52,090 bases of DNA from Psittacicella melopsittaci (GCF_003585925.1 NZ_NRJH01000031.1:1-52090); one strand, 5' to 3'; positions 7,074 to 15,099 are shown, numbered from the stretch's first letter. The notes: a model not told the origin generated them from the sequence alone. Program-made: numbers and translations.

Positions 7074-8042
7074 TTAATGATGGGGAAAATGCACGGAAAC
7101 CAGATTAATAATTTTTTCTAGAGCTTGTTCTTGGCTTAGATCGCGCGTTGGTTTTAAGTTAAACACTATGTGGTTAACGCCAAGTTCTTCGAGATCTTGT
7201 AAAACTTTTACTAAAGCTTTACTCCCTGTTTTTATATAAACAGGTCCCATAAGCAGAGGAGCGTCATCATCAGCTTCGAGCTCAAGAAAAGTACCCGTAC
7301 CAAATGGTGTCCATTTGTGTGGAGCTGCTTGAGCTAAGGATCTAATTGTTTGACGCATTCTTTCAGGTTCATTAAATAAACCGTAGGTTAACCAAGCATC
7401 AGCGTTTTGTCCGATCCAAGCGACATCTTGACGTGCTTGCCCAATGGTTATCATCGGAATATGATGCTCTGGTTTAGGGTAAAAATCTAGATCACCCGAG
7501 AATTTACCGTAACTTTCAGTAGTAAACTGCGGGTATTTTTCTTGTTGAATACGTTGGATAATATTCCAAGTTTCACGATATCTTTGGGAACGATCAACAA
7601 ATTTTTCTCCAAAGGCAGCATATTCGGCAGGACGATCTCCTGTTGCTAAGCCGAGTATAAATCTTCCTGAAGAAAGAAGATCTAACGAAGCTGCTGCCTT
7701 AGCAGTGTGAATTGGATTACGTAGGGTAGTAACTATACCTGCACTACCGAGGGTTACATTTTTAGTGAGGGCAGTATACCAACCTAAAGTAACTAGTGGA
7801 TCAGTACCTTGCCCTACATCACCAAAGGTTGGATCATAAAAAGGCACATCTCTTGCCCAAATAGCCGCTATTGGTGAATTATCGATCATTTTTAGGAGTT
7901 TTTCTTGTTGGGAAAGATCTGGAAATGGCGTTAGATAGCCACTAAAAGGAGCCATAATCCCTACAGTTAGTTTATTAGGTTGAAAAACTCGAGTAAAGGC
8001 ACGATTATTTTCTAAATTATGTTGTAGTTTTGCTCTTGTCAT
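7074..8042 (-). CDS. Luciferase-like flavin-dependent monooxygenase (paralogue 2)
   Basis: This 322-residue protein is an LLM-class, bacterial-luciferase-fold oxidoreductase. It appears closest to the BA3436-type subfamily, an assignment made from memory. Recognisable blocks are FQPNKLTVGIMAPFSGY, IWARDVPFYDPTFGDVGQG, TALTKNVTLGSAGIVTTLRNP, HTAKAAASLDLLSSGRFILG and GDRPAEYAAFG. These enzymes use reduced flavin (FMNH2 or F420) to oxidise a small substrate, and family FMN users need a reductase partner. Two flavin-reductase-like genes lie at 12523-13825. A Shine-Dalgarno AAGGAA precedes the ATG. It is strongly similar to the upstream neighbour at 8363-9331. The substrate is unknown. Confidence 0.85.
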   Translation of the reverse strand: MTRAKLQHNLENNRAFTRVFQPNKLTVGIMAPFSGYLTPFPDLSQQEKLLKMIDNSPIAAIWARDVPFYDPTFGDVGQGTDPLVTLGWYTALTKNVTLGSAGIVTTLRNPIHTAKAAASLDLLSSGRFILGLATGDRPAEYAAFGEKFVDRSQRYRETWNIIQRIQQEKYPQFTTESYGKFSGDLDFYPKPEHHIPMITIGQARQDVAWIGQNADAWLTYGLFNEPERMRQTIRSLAQAAPHKWTPFGTGTFLELEADDDAPLLMGPVYIKTGSKALVKVLQDLEELGVNHIVFNLKPTRDLSQEQALEKIINLVSVHFPHH

Positions 8043-8362
8043 AAGTTGTTCCTTAACTAGATGTTGTTTTGCAAGTATATTATAAGGGTTTTGCTGGTGA
8101 ATAGGTTTCTGCAGTATGGTGAATTCTAGGCGACAATCATCTTAATTAGAAAACTTTGTCCGATAAACTAGAGCTAATAGAAAAATGCTTTATCAAAATT
8201 GCTTTTTTGAGAAATAAACCTTAAGCTAAAAAGTCCCCTGCACTTGATTGAGTGCAGGGGACTTGGCTTGAGAAAGCAAATTTACGAGTAAGATAAAAAA
8301 TTTATTAAAGTTTTATTGGAGAAATAAAGGTTAATACCTTGTTTTTAAGGAAATAAGTTAAA
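8043..8362 (-). other. Spacer between the two monooxygenase genes
   Basis: No gene is seen. The 320 bp hold the strong terminator at 8227-8264, about 100 bp past the stop of the upstream paralogue, and the leader of the downstream paralogue. The two copies are therefore probably transcribed separately. Confidence 0.6.
8227..8264 (-). terminator. Intrinsic terminator of the first monooxygenase gene
   Basis: A 14-bp perfect stem, AAGTCCCCTGCACT (8231-8244) and AGTGCAGGGGACTT (8251-8264), is followed on the minus strand by TTTT. Confidence 0.88.
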
Positions 8363-9331
8363 TTAATGGTGGGGAAAATGCACTGCTATTTTTTCAAGAA
8401 AGAGTTGTAAAGTTTGTTCTTGATCCATGCTTAGACTTGATTTTAAGTTAAAAGTAACATGGTTAACGCCTAAGGCTTCAAGTTGTTTTAAGGCTTTAAC
8501 TATAGCTTTACTTCCCCCTTTCATAAAAACACGTTCCATAAGCAGAGGAGCATCATCGTCTTGATCGAGATCTAAGAACGCAGCTACACCAAATGGTGTC
8601 CATTTATCAGGTGCACTAGCGGCTAGAGTAGAAATATTTTCCTGAATTTTAGCTGGATCATTGATAATTCCATGGGTAATCCAAGCATCGGCATTTTGGG
8701 CAATCCAAGCTACATCTTGACGTGACTGGCCAATGGTAAGCATAGGAATGTGATGTTTTGGTTTAGGATAAAAGTCGAGATCTCCAGAGAATTTACCATA
8801 GTTTTCACTCGTAAATTGAGGAAACTCCTCACTAAAAAGACGACGGATTATATTCCAGCTTTCGCGATATCTTTGTCCTCGATTGGTAAATTTATTACCA
8901 AAAGCAGCGTATTCTTTTGGACGATCTCCCGAAGCCATCCCCAGCACAAAACGACCATGAGAAAGAAGATCAAGAGATGCCGTAGATTTAGCAGTGTGAA
9001 TCGGATTTCTTAAGGTAGTGATAATTCCTGCACTGCCGAGCGTGAGGTTTTTGGTTAAGGCACTATACCAGCCTAGAGTTACATAAGGATCAGTTCCTTG
9101 TCCAACATCTCCAAAGTTTGGATCATAAAAAGGTACATCACGCACCCATATAGCTGCTACTGGAGATTGATCTAATATTTGTAAAAGTTTTTCTTGCTGG
9201 GAAAGATCAGGAAAAGGAGTAGCATAACCATTAAATGGAGCTATTACGCCTAGAGTTAGTTTATTAGCTTGAAAAACTCGCGTAAAAGCAGGATTAGTTG
9301 CTAAAGTTTGAGGTAGATTTTGCGTTGTCAT
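8363..9331 (-). CDS. Luciferase-like flavin-dependent monooxygenase (paralogue 1)
   Basis: This 322-residue protein has the same length and domain layout as the gene downstream. It shares FQANKLTLGVIAPFNGY, VRDVPFYDPNFGDVGQG, NLTLGSAGIITTLRNP, LDLLSHGRFVLGMASGDRP and the C-terminal KIAVHFPHH. It is an LLM-class flavin monooxygenase of unknown substrate. A good Shine-Dalgarno (AGGGAG) lies ahead of the ATG. Most differences between the two copies are in the C-terminal half, including the region around residues 225-260, which suggests different substrates or partners after a tandem duplication. It has its own terminator at 8227-8264. Confidence 0.85.
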   Translation of the reverse strand: MTTQNLPQTLATNPAFTRVFQANKLTLGVIAPFNGYATPFPDLSQQEKLLQILDQSPVAAIWVRDVPFYDPNFGDVGQGTDPYVTLGWYSALTKNLTLGSAGIITTLRNPIHTAKSTASLDLLSHGRFVLGMASGDRPKEYAAFGNKFTNRGQRYRESWNIIRRLFSEEFPQFTSENYGKFSGDLDFYPKPKHHIPMLTIGQSRQDVAWIAQNADAWITHGIINDPAKIQENISTLAASAPDKWTPFGVAAFLDLDQDDDAPLLMERVFMKGGSKAIVKALKQLEALGVNHVTFNLKSSLSMDQEQTLQLFLEKIAVHFPHH

Positions 9332-10062
9332 GTTTTGCTCCCTAGCGTGTAAATTGATTAATTTTTTATTACAGTTCTATTATAGCGGATATATTGTCGA
9401 GTGAAATTTGCCAATATGGAGCCTAAAGGGCAACAGTGACTTAGGTAGGGTGATATAAGCTTTTAGTAGATAACAATAGCTAGCCTTGTTTGCACTAAAG
9501 GAAAGATAAATAATTATTTTTCTTCCCTCTTGACAAGTGGAGTATAATAAAAAGTCCTCTTAGGGACAGCTAAGAGAAAAGATTAACTTTAAGCGCATAA
9601 TTAAGTTAATATGCATAAATATGGTAAATATTTGTGATTTATCCTTCTATTTTGCTAAAGTTATTTGTATAATAAAAATTAGCACTAGCTATTTAACAGC
9701 TTTATTATTTCTTGAGCCTTAAAGGAAGATTAGCAAGTTTTAATAGACTATATTTCTTTGCTAAAGTAAGTAAAAACAATAAATCTTAGCCTTGGGCTAG
9801 ATAAGTTTTTTATTCTGCAAAACCTAATTAAGGGGTGGGTTTTATAAAGAAAAAGCGAAGTGATTTTTAGGGAAAAAACTAAATTAGTTCCTAAAAAAAG
9901 AAATAAATTAAGCTTTTATGCGGCAAAGCTTGTATAATTAGCACGAAATAAAAAGAAGGATTATTTTTTACTTGTGATAACAAGGCAAAATTTTCCTTTA
10001 ATTCCTTTACTTATTTACAAACTATCTTAGTTCAGGCTAAGACCTATAAGTTGATATAAAAA
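9332..10062 (+). other. Long leader/promoter region upstream of dksA
   Basis: No gene is found in these 730 bp. Several TATAAT boxes on the + strand (9543-9548, one near 9669, one near 9931) suggest multiple promoters. After the first there are two hairpins: CTCTTAG (9557-9563) with CTAAGAG (9570-9576), and TTAACTT (9583-9589) with AAGTTAA (9603-9609). The motif TTAGCAC recurs after the second and third -10 boxes. The region could be a long regulated leader of dksA or hold a small RNA. Confidence 0.45.
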
Positions 10063-11031
10063 ATGACACTAGAACAACAACCTAAAAGAGGACGTGGTCG
10101 CCCAAGAAAAGACCAAGCTGCCACTGCTCCAGAAACAAAACCAACGAAACTATCTCGCAAAACTGAGGAAGTAGAATTAGTAGATGCTACACCAGCACCT
10201 AAAAAACGTGGTCGTAAACCTAAAGCTGAAACAGCGGCAGTTGTAGAAGCTGCAGTAGTAACAACTGAAGAACCAGAGAAAAAACGCGGTCGTGGTCGTC
10301 CACGTCGTGAAGAAGCTCCAAAAGAAAAAGTTGTTGCTGATCCAGAAGAAAACTTTGATAACTTTGCTGATTTTGAGGCAGATGAAGAATTTGATGACTT
10401 CTCTGATGATACTGAGGCAGAAGGCAAAGCATCTAGCTTTGATGAAGATGATGATGTAAGCTTTGACGATAACTTTGATTTATACGGCGACAACCGTAAT
10501 GACAATCTAGTTGACGTGGTAGTAGAAAAGGAAATTGTTCCTTATACAGAACGTGAGATTGTGCGTGTTGAATCAAACATTGACCAAAAATCATATGCGT
10601 CAACAGCTAAATCTTTAGAAGCTTTAAATATTAAACCTTATGTATTTGAAGAAGGTGAAGAGTATATGAACAAACGCCAACTTCAACACATTAAAGATAT
10701 TATTATTGCGACTAAAGAAAACTTATTAAAACAATTAGACGAAACTAAAGAAGCATGGCGTGAAGAAAAAGGCAACTATGCTGATGAAGTAGACCAAGCT
10801 GATCACGAGTCAGATTTTGCGATTACTTTACGTAACCGTGACCGTGAACGTCGTCTAATTTTAAAATTAGATAAAACTTTAACTCGTATTGAAAACGATC
10901 CTGATTTTGGTTACTGTGATAAATGTGGTGATGAAATTGGTATGCGTCGTTTAGAAGCAAGACCAACAGCTGAATTATGCATTAACTGTAAATCTAAATC
11001 AGAAATCCACGAAAGACAACAAAAAGGTTAA
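10063..11031 (+). CDS. dksA: RNA polymerase-binding factor DksA with AT-hook and acidic N-terminal arm
   Basis: Residues 174-322 are a complete DksA: a coiled-coil with the tip motif DEVDQA (241-246, canonical DxxDxA), the NRDRERRLILKLDKTL helix, and the zinc finger C285/C288/C306/C309. DksA binds in the RNA polymerase secondary channel and acts with ppGpp on rRNA and amino-acid promoters. Ahead of it lies an arm absent from the usual 151-residue protein. The arm has three AT-hook-like motifs, KRGRGRPRK (8-16), KRGRKPK (48-54) and KRGRGRPRR (74-82), then a highly acidic stretch (94-149). The frame is open throughout, and the next in-frame ATG is at residue 202, already inside the DksA core. 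No Shine-Dalgarno is seen. AT-hooks bind the minor groove of AT-rich DNA in other proteins; DNA binding here is inferred. Confidence 0.93.
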   Translation: MTLEQQPKRGRGRPRKDQAATAPETKPTKLSRKTEEVELVDATPAPKKRGRKPKAETAAVVEAAVVTTEEPEKKRGRGRPRREEAPKEKVVADPEENFDNFADFEADEEFDDFSDDTEAEGKASSFDEDDDVSFDDNFDLYGDNRNDNLVDVVVEKEIVPYTEREIVRVESNIDQKSYASTAKSLEALNIKPYVFEEGEEYMNKRQLQHIKDIIIATKENLLKQLDETKEAWREEKGNYADEVDQADHESDFAITLRNRDRERRLILKLDKTLTRIENDPDFGYCDKCGDEIGMRRLEARPTAELCINCKSKSEIHERQQKG

Positions 11032-11095
11032 GTCTTTTTCTCTCAAGAGATAACCGCCAGGATTTGTATTTTAAGGTTTTTGTCAATCAACTTAG

Positions 11096-11125
11096 GAGTG
11101 AAACGCAAGTTTCACTCTTTTTTTT
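11096..11125 (+). terminator. Intrinsic terminator of dksA
   Basis: GAGTGAAAC (11096-11104), a GCAA loop and GTTTCACTC (11109-11117) are followed by eight T residues. Confidence 0.93.
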
Positions 11126-11588
11126 GCATAAAAAAAGGCTCTAGGGGATACCTAAAGCAAATTTTAGCCATAAAAAAAGCCCAAAGAATAAATAATTGAC
11201 CTTGGACTTGGATAACAGAATGAATAAAAACGTTTATATTTTACCGCACAAACTCCTAAAAGTGAATACCTTCAAGCAAAAAAATTTAAATTTTTTGCCT
11301 AAATTAGGGGAGAAAAGGGCAAAAGTATAGAGTTTTTCGGGAAAAAGTAAGAGAATTTAAATGGTAAGGCTAATTGAGAATATCCTTTATTCTTATATTT
11401 TCTCTAGGTTTTGTAATTATTTTGGTTGTTTTAGTTTGTTGGCAGTTACGAGATAGGATTTAGTTTGTTGCTTGCCTAAATTTATTTTAGCCTGTTAGTT
11501 AGTTTACTAGATGTGCTTTGTTAGTTAGTTTACTTGCCCTTTAAATAAACTAAAAGTCCCCAAGCTTTGCCTTGAGGACTTAAGTAAA
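11126..11588. other. Intergenic region between convergent dksA and the lipoprotein gene
   Basis: No gene is seen. A short direct repeat of GTTAGTTAGTTTACT occurs twice, near 11495 and 11520. A terminator for the minus-strand lipoprotein gene lies at the right end. Confidence 0.5.
11550..11583 (-). terminator. Intrinsic terminator of the lipoprotein gene
   Basis: The stem AAGTCC.CAAG pairs with CTTG.GGACTT over a CTTTGC loop. The minus strand continues with TTTTAGTTT. Confidence 0.8.
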
Positions 11589-12086
11589 TTATTGCTCTTG
11601 TACTTTAATTGTAAAAGTATAGTTCACTTTACCAGTTGTTTTCTTAAGGTCTTGTACCATTACCGCAATACGAATGCGCTCGGTAACCTGTACAGGGTTA
11701 ACTTGATTTGCTAAAAGAAGCGGATAAAGGGTTGGATCCTTTTCTTTACCTTCTACCACAAAAACTAGTTCTGGGTTATTGCTTTCAAGAACTAAGCCTT
11801 GTCCTTGTTTAACGTCAAGGTAATAGTAGTCAACTAGGTTGCCATGTACTTGACCAACTACTTGTTGGTTGTTAATTACTTTACCTAACCAAGGATTTTC
11901 TGGAGTATTTACCCCTGAAACAGCAACAATACGGGCACGAGGGTGATAGCTTAGATCATCAGCATATACCCAAGTTCCGTTAATATAGCGAGGAACAGTA
12001 GTTTGGGTGTAGTTTTGTTCTTGGCTTGGAGTACAACTTGCAAGTAAAAGAGGAAGAGCAAATAGAGTTAAGTATTTTAATTTCAT
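11589..12086 (-). CDS. Putative lipoprotein of unknown function
   Basis: The 165-residue product has a lipoprotein signal with lipobox LLASC, so C18 would be lipidated. The mature part has no motif I recognise. It is mostly predicted beta-rich sequence, with GTWVYADDLSYHPRARI near the front and a C-terminal RIRIAVMVQDLKKTTGKVNYTFTIKV that looks like an immunoglobulin-like or YcfL-type strand pattern. YcfL-like (DUF1425) lipoproteins are a possibility, but I cannot confirm this. A Fur-like element lies 30 bp upstream (12116-12132). The gene stands alone with its own terminator. Confidence 0.7.
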   Translation of the reverse strand: MKLKYLTLFALPLLLASCTPSQEQNYTQTTVPRYINGTWVYADDLSYHPRARIVAVSGVNTPENPWLGKVINNQQVVGQVHGNLVDYYYLDVKQGQGLVLESNNPELVFVVEGKEKDPTLYPLLLANQVNPVQVTERIRIAVMVQDLKKTTGKVNYTFTIKVQEQ

Positions 12087-12522
12087 AGCGAGTAAAAGTT
12101 TAACGAAAAATCAAGTAAGAGCGATTATCATTAATTAAAGTGCTAATCTGGACTCAGATGAGAAAAGTCAATCGCTCCGATAAATTTTGGATATTATATA
12201 AATGTATAAAGAATAACTTAAGTATAGTTTAATAGCCCAGTATCATACTCGGTTATTTAGACAAGAAGCTAGGAGCTAAAGTTTTATTTATTTAAACTAA
12301 AGTACTAATTTTTCGGTAAAAATAGTATAATATTCTTAGTTTGTTGTTTAAAATAGGATTAATAAAACTCTTTGTCAATTGGTATTTTTTGCCAATTAAG
12401 AGTAAAATATAAGAAATAGTAAAAGTTTTACTCAGTGCATTCAGAAAACTTTTATTTTGCAAATGTTTTGATTATCGTTTGAGTGTTGAGCAAGGTAAAG
12501 CTCAAATCCATTAGGAATAATT
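12087..12522. other. Divergent intergenic region
   Basis: No gene is seen between the lipoprotein gene and the first flavin-reductase gene. It holds the Fur-like element at 12116-12132 and AT-rich sequence with a TATAAT-like box near 12328. AGGA precedes the ATG at 12523. Confidence 0.5.
12116..12132 (-). promoter_or_regulatory. Fur-like element upstream of the lipoprotein gene
   Basis: TAAGAGCGATTATCATT differs by a single base from the element at 15100-15116 and is related to that at 2694-2710. Read on the minus strand it contains TGATAATC, a good Fur half-site. Confidence 0.45.
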
Positions 12523-13101
12523 ATGGCAATTCTCTCTATTGACTCTGATCGTGCTGCCCGTTTACTTAACATTGGCCCGTTAGTAATTGTCTCTACGACC
12601 TATCAAGGTATTACTAATGCTATGCCATTAGCTTGGATTTGTCCCATGGGGTACAATCCAGCAACTATTTCACTAGTAATGAACCGTGGAGCTTATACAC
12701 GTGTCCTAGTTGAAAAAAGTGGGTTATTTATGGTGCAAGTACCTGTAGCTTCACAAATTAATATGGTGATGAGCTTAGGTACTCAATCTTTGGCAGACAA
12801 CCCAAATAAACTTGCTGAATCAGGCGTAGAATTATTTACTGTAGAAGGAGCACAGGGCATGCCTATGCTTCACGGCTGTGTAGCCTGGCTACTTTGTCGC
12901 CTAATTCCAGATCAGTATTTAGAAGAACACTCTAACATGCTAATTGCACGTGTTGAAGATGCGTGGATTGATGAAGATGTGTTTGATAATGGCTACTGGA
13001 ATTTAGAAAATTGTGCTACGGATAAACAACCGCTGCACTATGTGGCAGGTGGACAATTCTACACTACAGGTAAACTAATCCAAGCTGATATTGATGAATA
13101 A
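12523..13101 (+). CDS. Flavin reductase-like FMN-binding split-barrel protein (paralogue 1)
   Basis: This 192-residue protein belongs to the flavin-reductase/flavoredoxin family. Recognisable parts are the N-terminal LNIGPLVIVSTTYQGITNAMPLAWICPMGYNPATISL, then GAYTRVLVEKSGLFMVQVP, and the C-terminal LHYVAGGQFYTTGK. Such proteins bind FMN and either reduce free flavin with NAD(P)H or act as flavin-linked electron carriers. They often supply reduced flavin to two-component monooxygenases such as the LLM proteins at 7074-9331, but the distance makes this only a suggestion. The gene has its own terminator at 13105-13150, and the paralogue follows at 13217. Confidence 0.85.
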   Translation: MAILSIDSDRAARLLNIGPLVIVSTTYQGITNAMPLAWICPMGYNPATISLVMNRGAYTRVLVEKSGLFMVQVPVASQINMVMSLGTQSLADNPNKLAESGVELFTVEGAQGMPMLHGCVAWLLCRLIPDQYLEEHSNMLIARVEDAWIDEDVFDNGYWNLENCATDKQPLHYVAGGQFYTTGKLIQADIDE

Positions 13102-13104
13102 TAC

Positions 13105-13150
13105 AAAAAGCCATTACTTTGTAATACTATTACAAGGTAGTGGTTTTTTT
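13105..13150 (+). terminator. Intrinsic terminator of the first flavin-reductase gene
   Basis: CCATTACTTTGTAA (13111-13124) pairs with TTACAAGGTAGTGG (13130-13143) with one mismatch, followed by seven T residues. Confidence 0.9.
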
Positions 13151-13176
13151 GTTGTTTTGGGGTCAAGCTAATTTAG

Positions 13177-13185
13177 TGCTATAAT
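13177..13185 (+). promoter_or_regulatory. Extended -10 promoter of the second flavin-reductase gene
   Basis: TGCTATAAT lies about 31 bp ahead of the ATG at 13217, between the terminator of the first paralogue and the second gene. The two copies are therefore transcribed separately. Confidence 0.65.
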
Positions 13186-13216
13186 ATGAACGGACACAAA
13201 CAACATGTAGAAATTT

Positions 13217-13825
13217 ATGTCGATAAAATCAGTACCTTTAGAAAAAGCATACCGTTTACTCAATCACGGTCCAGTTACCCTAGTTTCAGCCCAATATATC
13301 GATGATAGAAATGTAATGGCTGCTGCTTGGGCATGTATGCTCGACTTTGATAAAGTAAGCCTAGTGCTTGATTCACATTCTTATACTCGCAAGCTTATTG
13401 AAAAATCAGGCTATTTTGTTTTACAAGTACCAACAGCCCAACAAGCAAGCAAGGTTCTTGCTCTTGGTTCTATGAGTAAAAATGAAGTAGCAGATAAGCT
13501 AGAAAAAAGTCGCGTGGAATTTGTGGAAATTCCTGGAGGCAAGGATATGCCTTATGTAAGTAACGCGGCAGCTTGGCTTCTTTGTGAAGTAATTCCAGAA
13601 GAGGCTATGCAAAGTAAATATGACCTGTTCCTTGGTAAAATTATTGGTGCTTGGGCAGATGATAAGGTTTTCCGTGCTGGGCACTGGGAACTAGAAGGAG
13701 CTTCAGATGCCTTACGTCCTTTACACTACACCGCTGGGGGACAATTTTACCTTACAGGCAAAAGCCTAGTGGTAAAAAATGATGTAAGTAAATTAACTCA
13801 ACTTACACCAAAAGAACAAGAATAA
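13217..13825 (+). CDS. Flavin reductase-like FMN-binding split-barrel protein (paralogue 2)
   Basis: The 202-residue product shares its plan with the gene before it: AYRLLNHGPVTLVSAQY near the start, SYTRKLIEKSGYFVLQVP in the middle, AAWLLCEVIPE, and LHYTAGGQFYLTGKSL near the end. It is probably an FMN-binding reductase or flavoredoxin. Divergence between the copies is considerable, so the duplication is not recent. It has its own promoter and ends at a bidirectional terminator shared with the convergent msrC. Confidence 0.83.
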   Translation: MSIKSVPLEKAYRLLNHGPVTLVSAQYIDDRNVMAAAWACMLDFDKVSLVLDSHSYTRKLIEKSGYFVLQVPTAQQASKVLALGSMSKNEVADKLEKSRVEFVEIPGGKDMPYVSNAAAWLLCEVIPEEAMQSKYDLFLGKIIGAWADDKVFRAGHWELEGASDALRPLHYTAGGQFYLTGKSLVVKNDVSKLTQLTPKEQE

Positions 13826-13826
13826 G

Positions 13827-13858
13827 AAAAAACCTCCAATGAGCTTGGAGGTTTTTTT
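13827..13858. terminator. Bidirectional terminator
   Basis: AAAAAACCTCCAA pairs with TTGGAGGTTTTTTT across TGAGC. There are A-runs and T-runs on both sides, serving the convergent flavin-reductase and msrC genes. Confidence 0.93.
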
Positions 13859-13864
13859 ATTATC

Positions 13865-14467
13865 TTAAAAGAGTAAAAATAAGCCTGAGAAAATTAAGCC
13901 TAAAATTATCCCTATGGTCACACCAAAGCTGAGGTACTTAGCTGACTTATAGCTCAGGTTATTTGGCGTTTCATAGTACACGGCAAAGTTGTCAGCATCA
14001 AGAGTTTCCAGTTGCTTGTTAAGCACTTGTACTATGGCTTCGAGCCCTTGCTGGTCTTGCTCGCTAAAACGCTCAAGGCTAGGACTATCTATATCGAGAA
14101 CGCCAACTACATCGTGCCCTACTTTAATAGGAATCACAATTTCTGAATTTGAAGCACTATCACAGGCTATGTGTCCCTCAAATTCGTGCACATTGGCAAC
14201 GCGTAAGGTTTTATTTTCTTTAGCGGCTGTGCCACAAACACCACTTCCCAGAGGAATGCGCGTACATGCTGCCTTACCCTGGAATGGTCCGAGGTAGAGT
14301 ACTTTTTCTTCCTGTTGCAAGAGATAAAAGCCTACCCAATTAATATCCGGGAGGTGTTCATTAAGCAAAGCGGAGATATTACTAAGTATGCTCACTAGAT
14401 TATTATCATTTTCACTAAGAGCTTTAACTTGTTGCAGTAAAGTTTGATATTGTGGGGTCAGTGACAT
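13865..14467 (-). CDS. msrC: Free methionine-(R)-sulfoxide reductase (GAF domain) with C-terminal membrane segment
   Basis: The enzyme reduces free methionine-R-sulfoxide using cysteines in a GAF fold. The start at 14467 is chosen because GGGAGGG lies just ahead; a TTG four codons upstream would contain that ribosome binding site. The three family cysteines are present: C68 (KAACTRIP), C78 (GSGVCGTA) and C102 (GHIACDSASNSEIV). The catalytic domain ends near residue 155, which is the usual whole length. Here a linker and a hydrophobic segment follow (about 179-200), ending at the last residue, so the protein is probably tail-anchored in the inner membrane. That tail is unusual. Confidence 0.9.
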   Translation of the reverse strand: MSLTPQYQTLLQQVKALSENDNNLVSILSNISALLNEHLPDINWVGFYLLQQEEKVLYLGPFQGKAACTRIPLGSGVCGTAAKENKTLRVANVHEFEGHIACDSASNSEIVIPIKVGHDVVGVLDIDSPSLERFSEQDQQGLEAIVQVLNKQLETLDADNFAVYYETPNNLSYKSAKYLSFGVTIGIILGLIFSGLFLLF

Positions 14468-14513
14468 AATCCCTCCCAAAAATAATTAATAGCTTATACT
14501 TTTATTGTAGCAT

Positions 14514-14541
14514 AAAAAAAGGAGCAAGCTATGCTTGCTCC
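14514..14541 (-). terminator. Intrinsic terminator
   Basis: GGAGCAAGC (14521-14529) and GCTTGCTCC (14533-14541) form a 9-bp stem with a 3-base loop. Seven U residues follow on the minus strand. It would end the small RNA candidate and/or the zinc-ribbon mRNA. Confidence 0.9.
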
Positions 14542-14623
14542 TTTTATACATACATATACATTACACATTTTTTTGAATCATTTAGAATGACTCGGATTAT
14601 TCTGCCACCTTTTCTTGAGGTGG
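14514..14623 (-). ncRNA. Candidate small RNA downstream of the zinc-ribbon gene
   Basis: On the minus strand, GTGCAA at 14653-14658 reads TTGCAC and ATTATA at 14630-14635 reads TATAAT, with a 17-bp spacer and an extended TGC before the -10. The predicted transcript folds into CCACC with GGTGG, then GAGTCATT with AATGATTC (8 bp with one G-U, loop CTA), then a terminator GGAGCAAGC with GCTTGCTCC followed by seven U residues. The length would be about 110 nt. It could equally be the 3' end of the gene at 14665-15012 with an internal promoter. It has no open reading frame of note. Confidence 0.45.
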
Positions 14624-14629
14624 GCTTTT

Positions 14630-14658
14630 ATTATAGCATTATTAGAATAAATGTGCAA
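14630..14658 (-). promoter_or_regulatory. Promoter of the small RNA candidate
   Basis: It has TTGCAC, a 17-bp spacer and TATAAT on the minus strand, with TGC directly before the -10 box. It begins only a few bases past the stop codon of the gene at 14665. Confidence 0.55.
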
Positions 14659-14664
14659 GGTATT

Positions 14665-15012
14665 TTAGTTAGATTTTTTCAGGAATTCTGATTTTAAACC
14701 AAAAGCTTGACCGTCAATTTTACAGTCTACATCATGGTCACCATCAACTAAACGAATATTTTTTACTTTAGTACCTTGTTTTAAAGTAATATTAGTTCCT
14801 TTAACTTTTAAAGGTTTAATTAAAGTTACGGTATCACCATTTTCTAAAATGTTACCAAAAGCATCTTTCCATACTTTTTCGCCAGCAGCTTGTTCCGCAG
14901 CAATTTGTTCTGGATCAAACTCGGCAGCACACATAGAGCATACATGGTGTACGCCATCAAAATATGTAAATTCTGAATTACATTTAGGACAGTGGATAAC
15001 TGGTTCAGACAT
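14665..15012 (-). CDS. yjdM: YjdM/PhnA-family zinc-ribbon protein
   Basis: The 115-residue protein has an N-terminal zinc ribbon with C8/C11 and C25/C28 (CPKC...CSMC). It is followed by the conserved C-terminal barrel [23 protein letters not shown]...[22 protein letters not shown]. The family is named PhnA after its place in the E. coli phosphonate region, but it has no proven phosphonate role, and its biochemical function is still unclear. A ribosome binding site AAGGA precedes the ATG. A Fur-like element lies about 90 bp upstream. Confidence 0.9.
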   Translation of the reverse strand: MSEPVIHCPKCNSEFTYFDGVHHVCSMCAAEFDPEQIAAEQAAGEKVWKDAFGNILENGDTVTLIKPLKVKGTNITLKQGTKVKNIRLVDGDHDVDCKIDGQAFGLKSEFLKKSN

Positions 15013-15099
15013 GTAAAATTTTCCTTTAAAAAGATATTATTTGAAATTCAAAGACTTAGGTATTATAGCCTAAATTTGCTATTTTGCCAAAAATATTTC

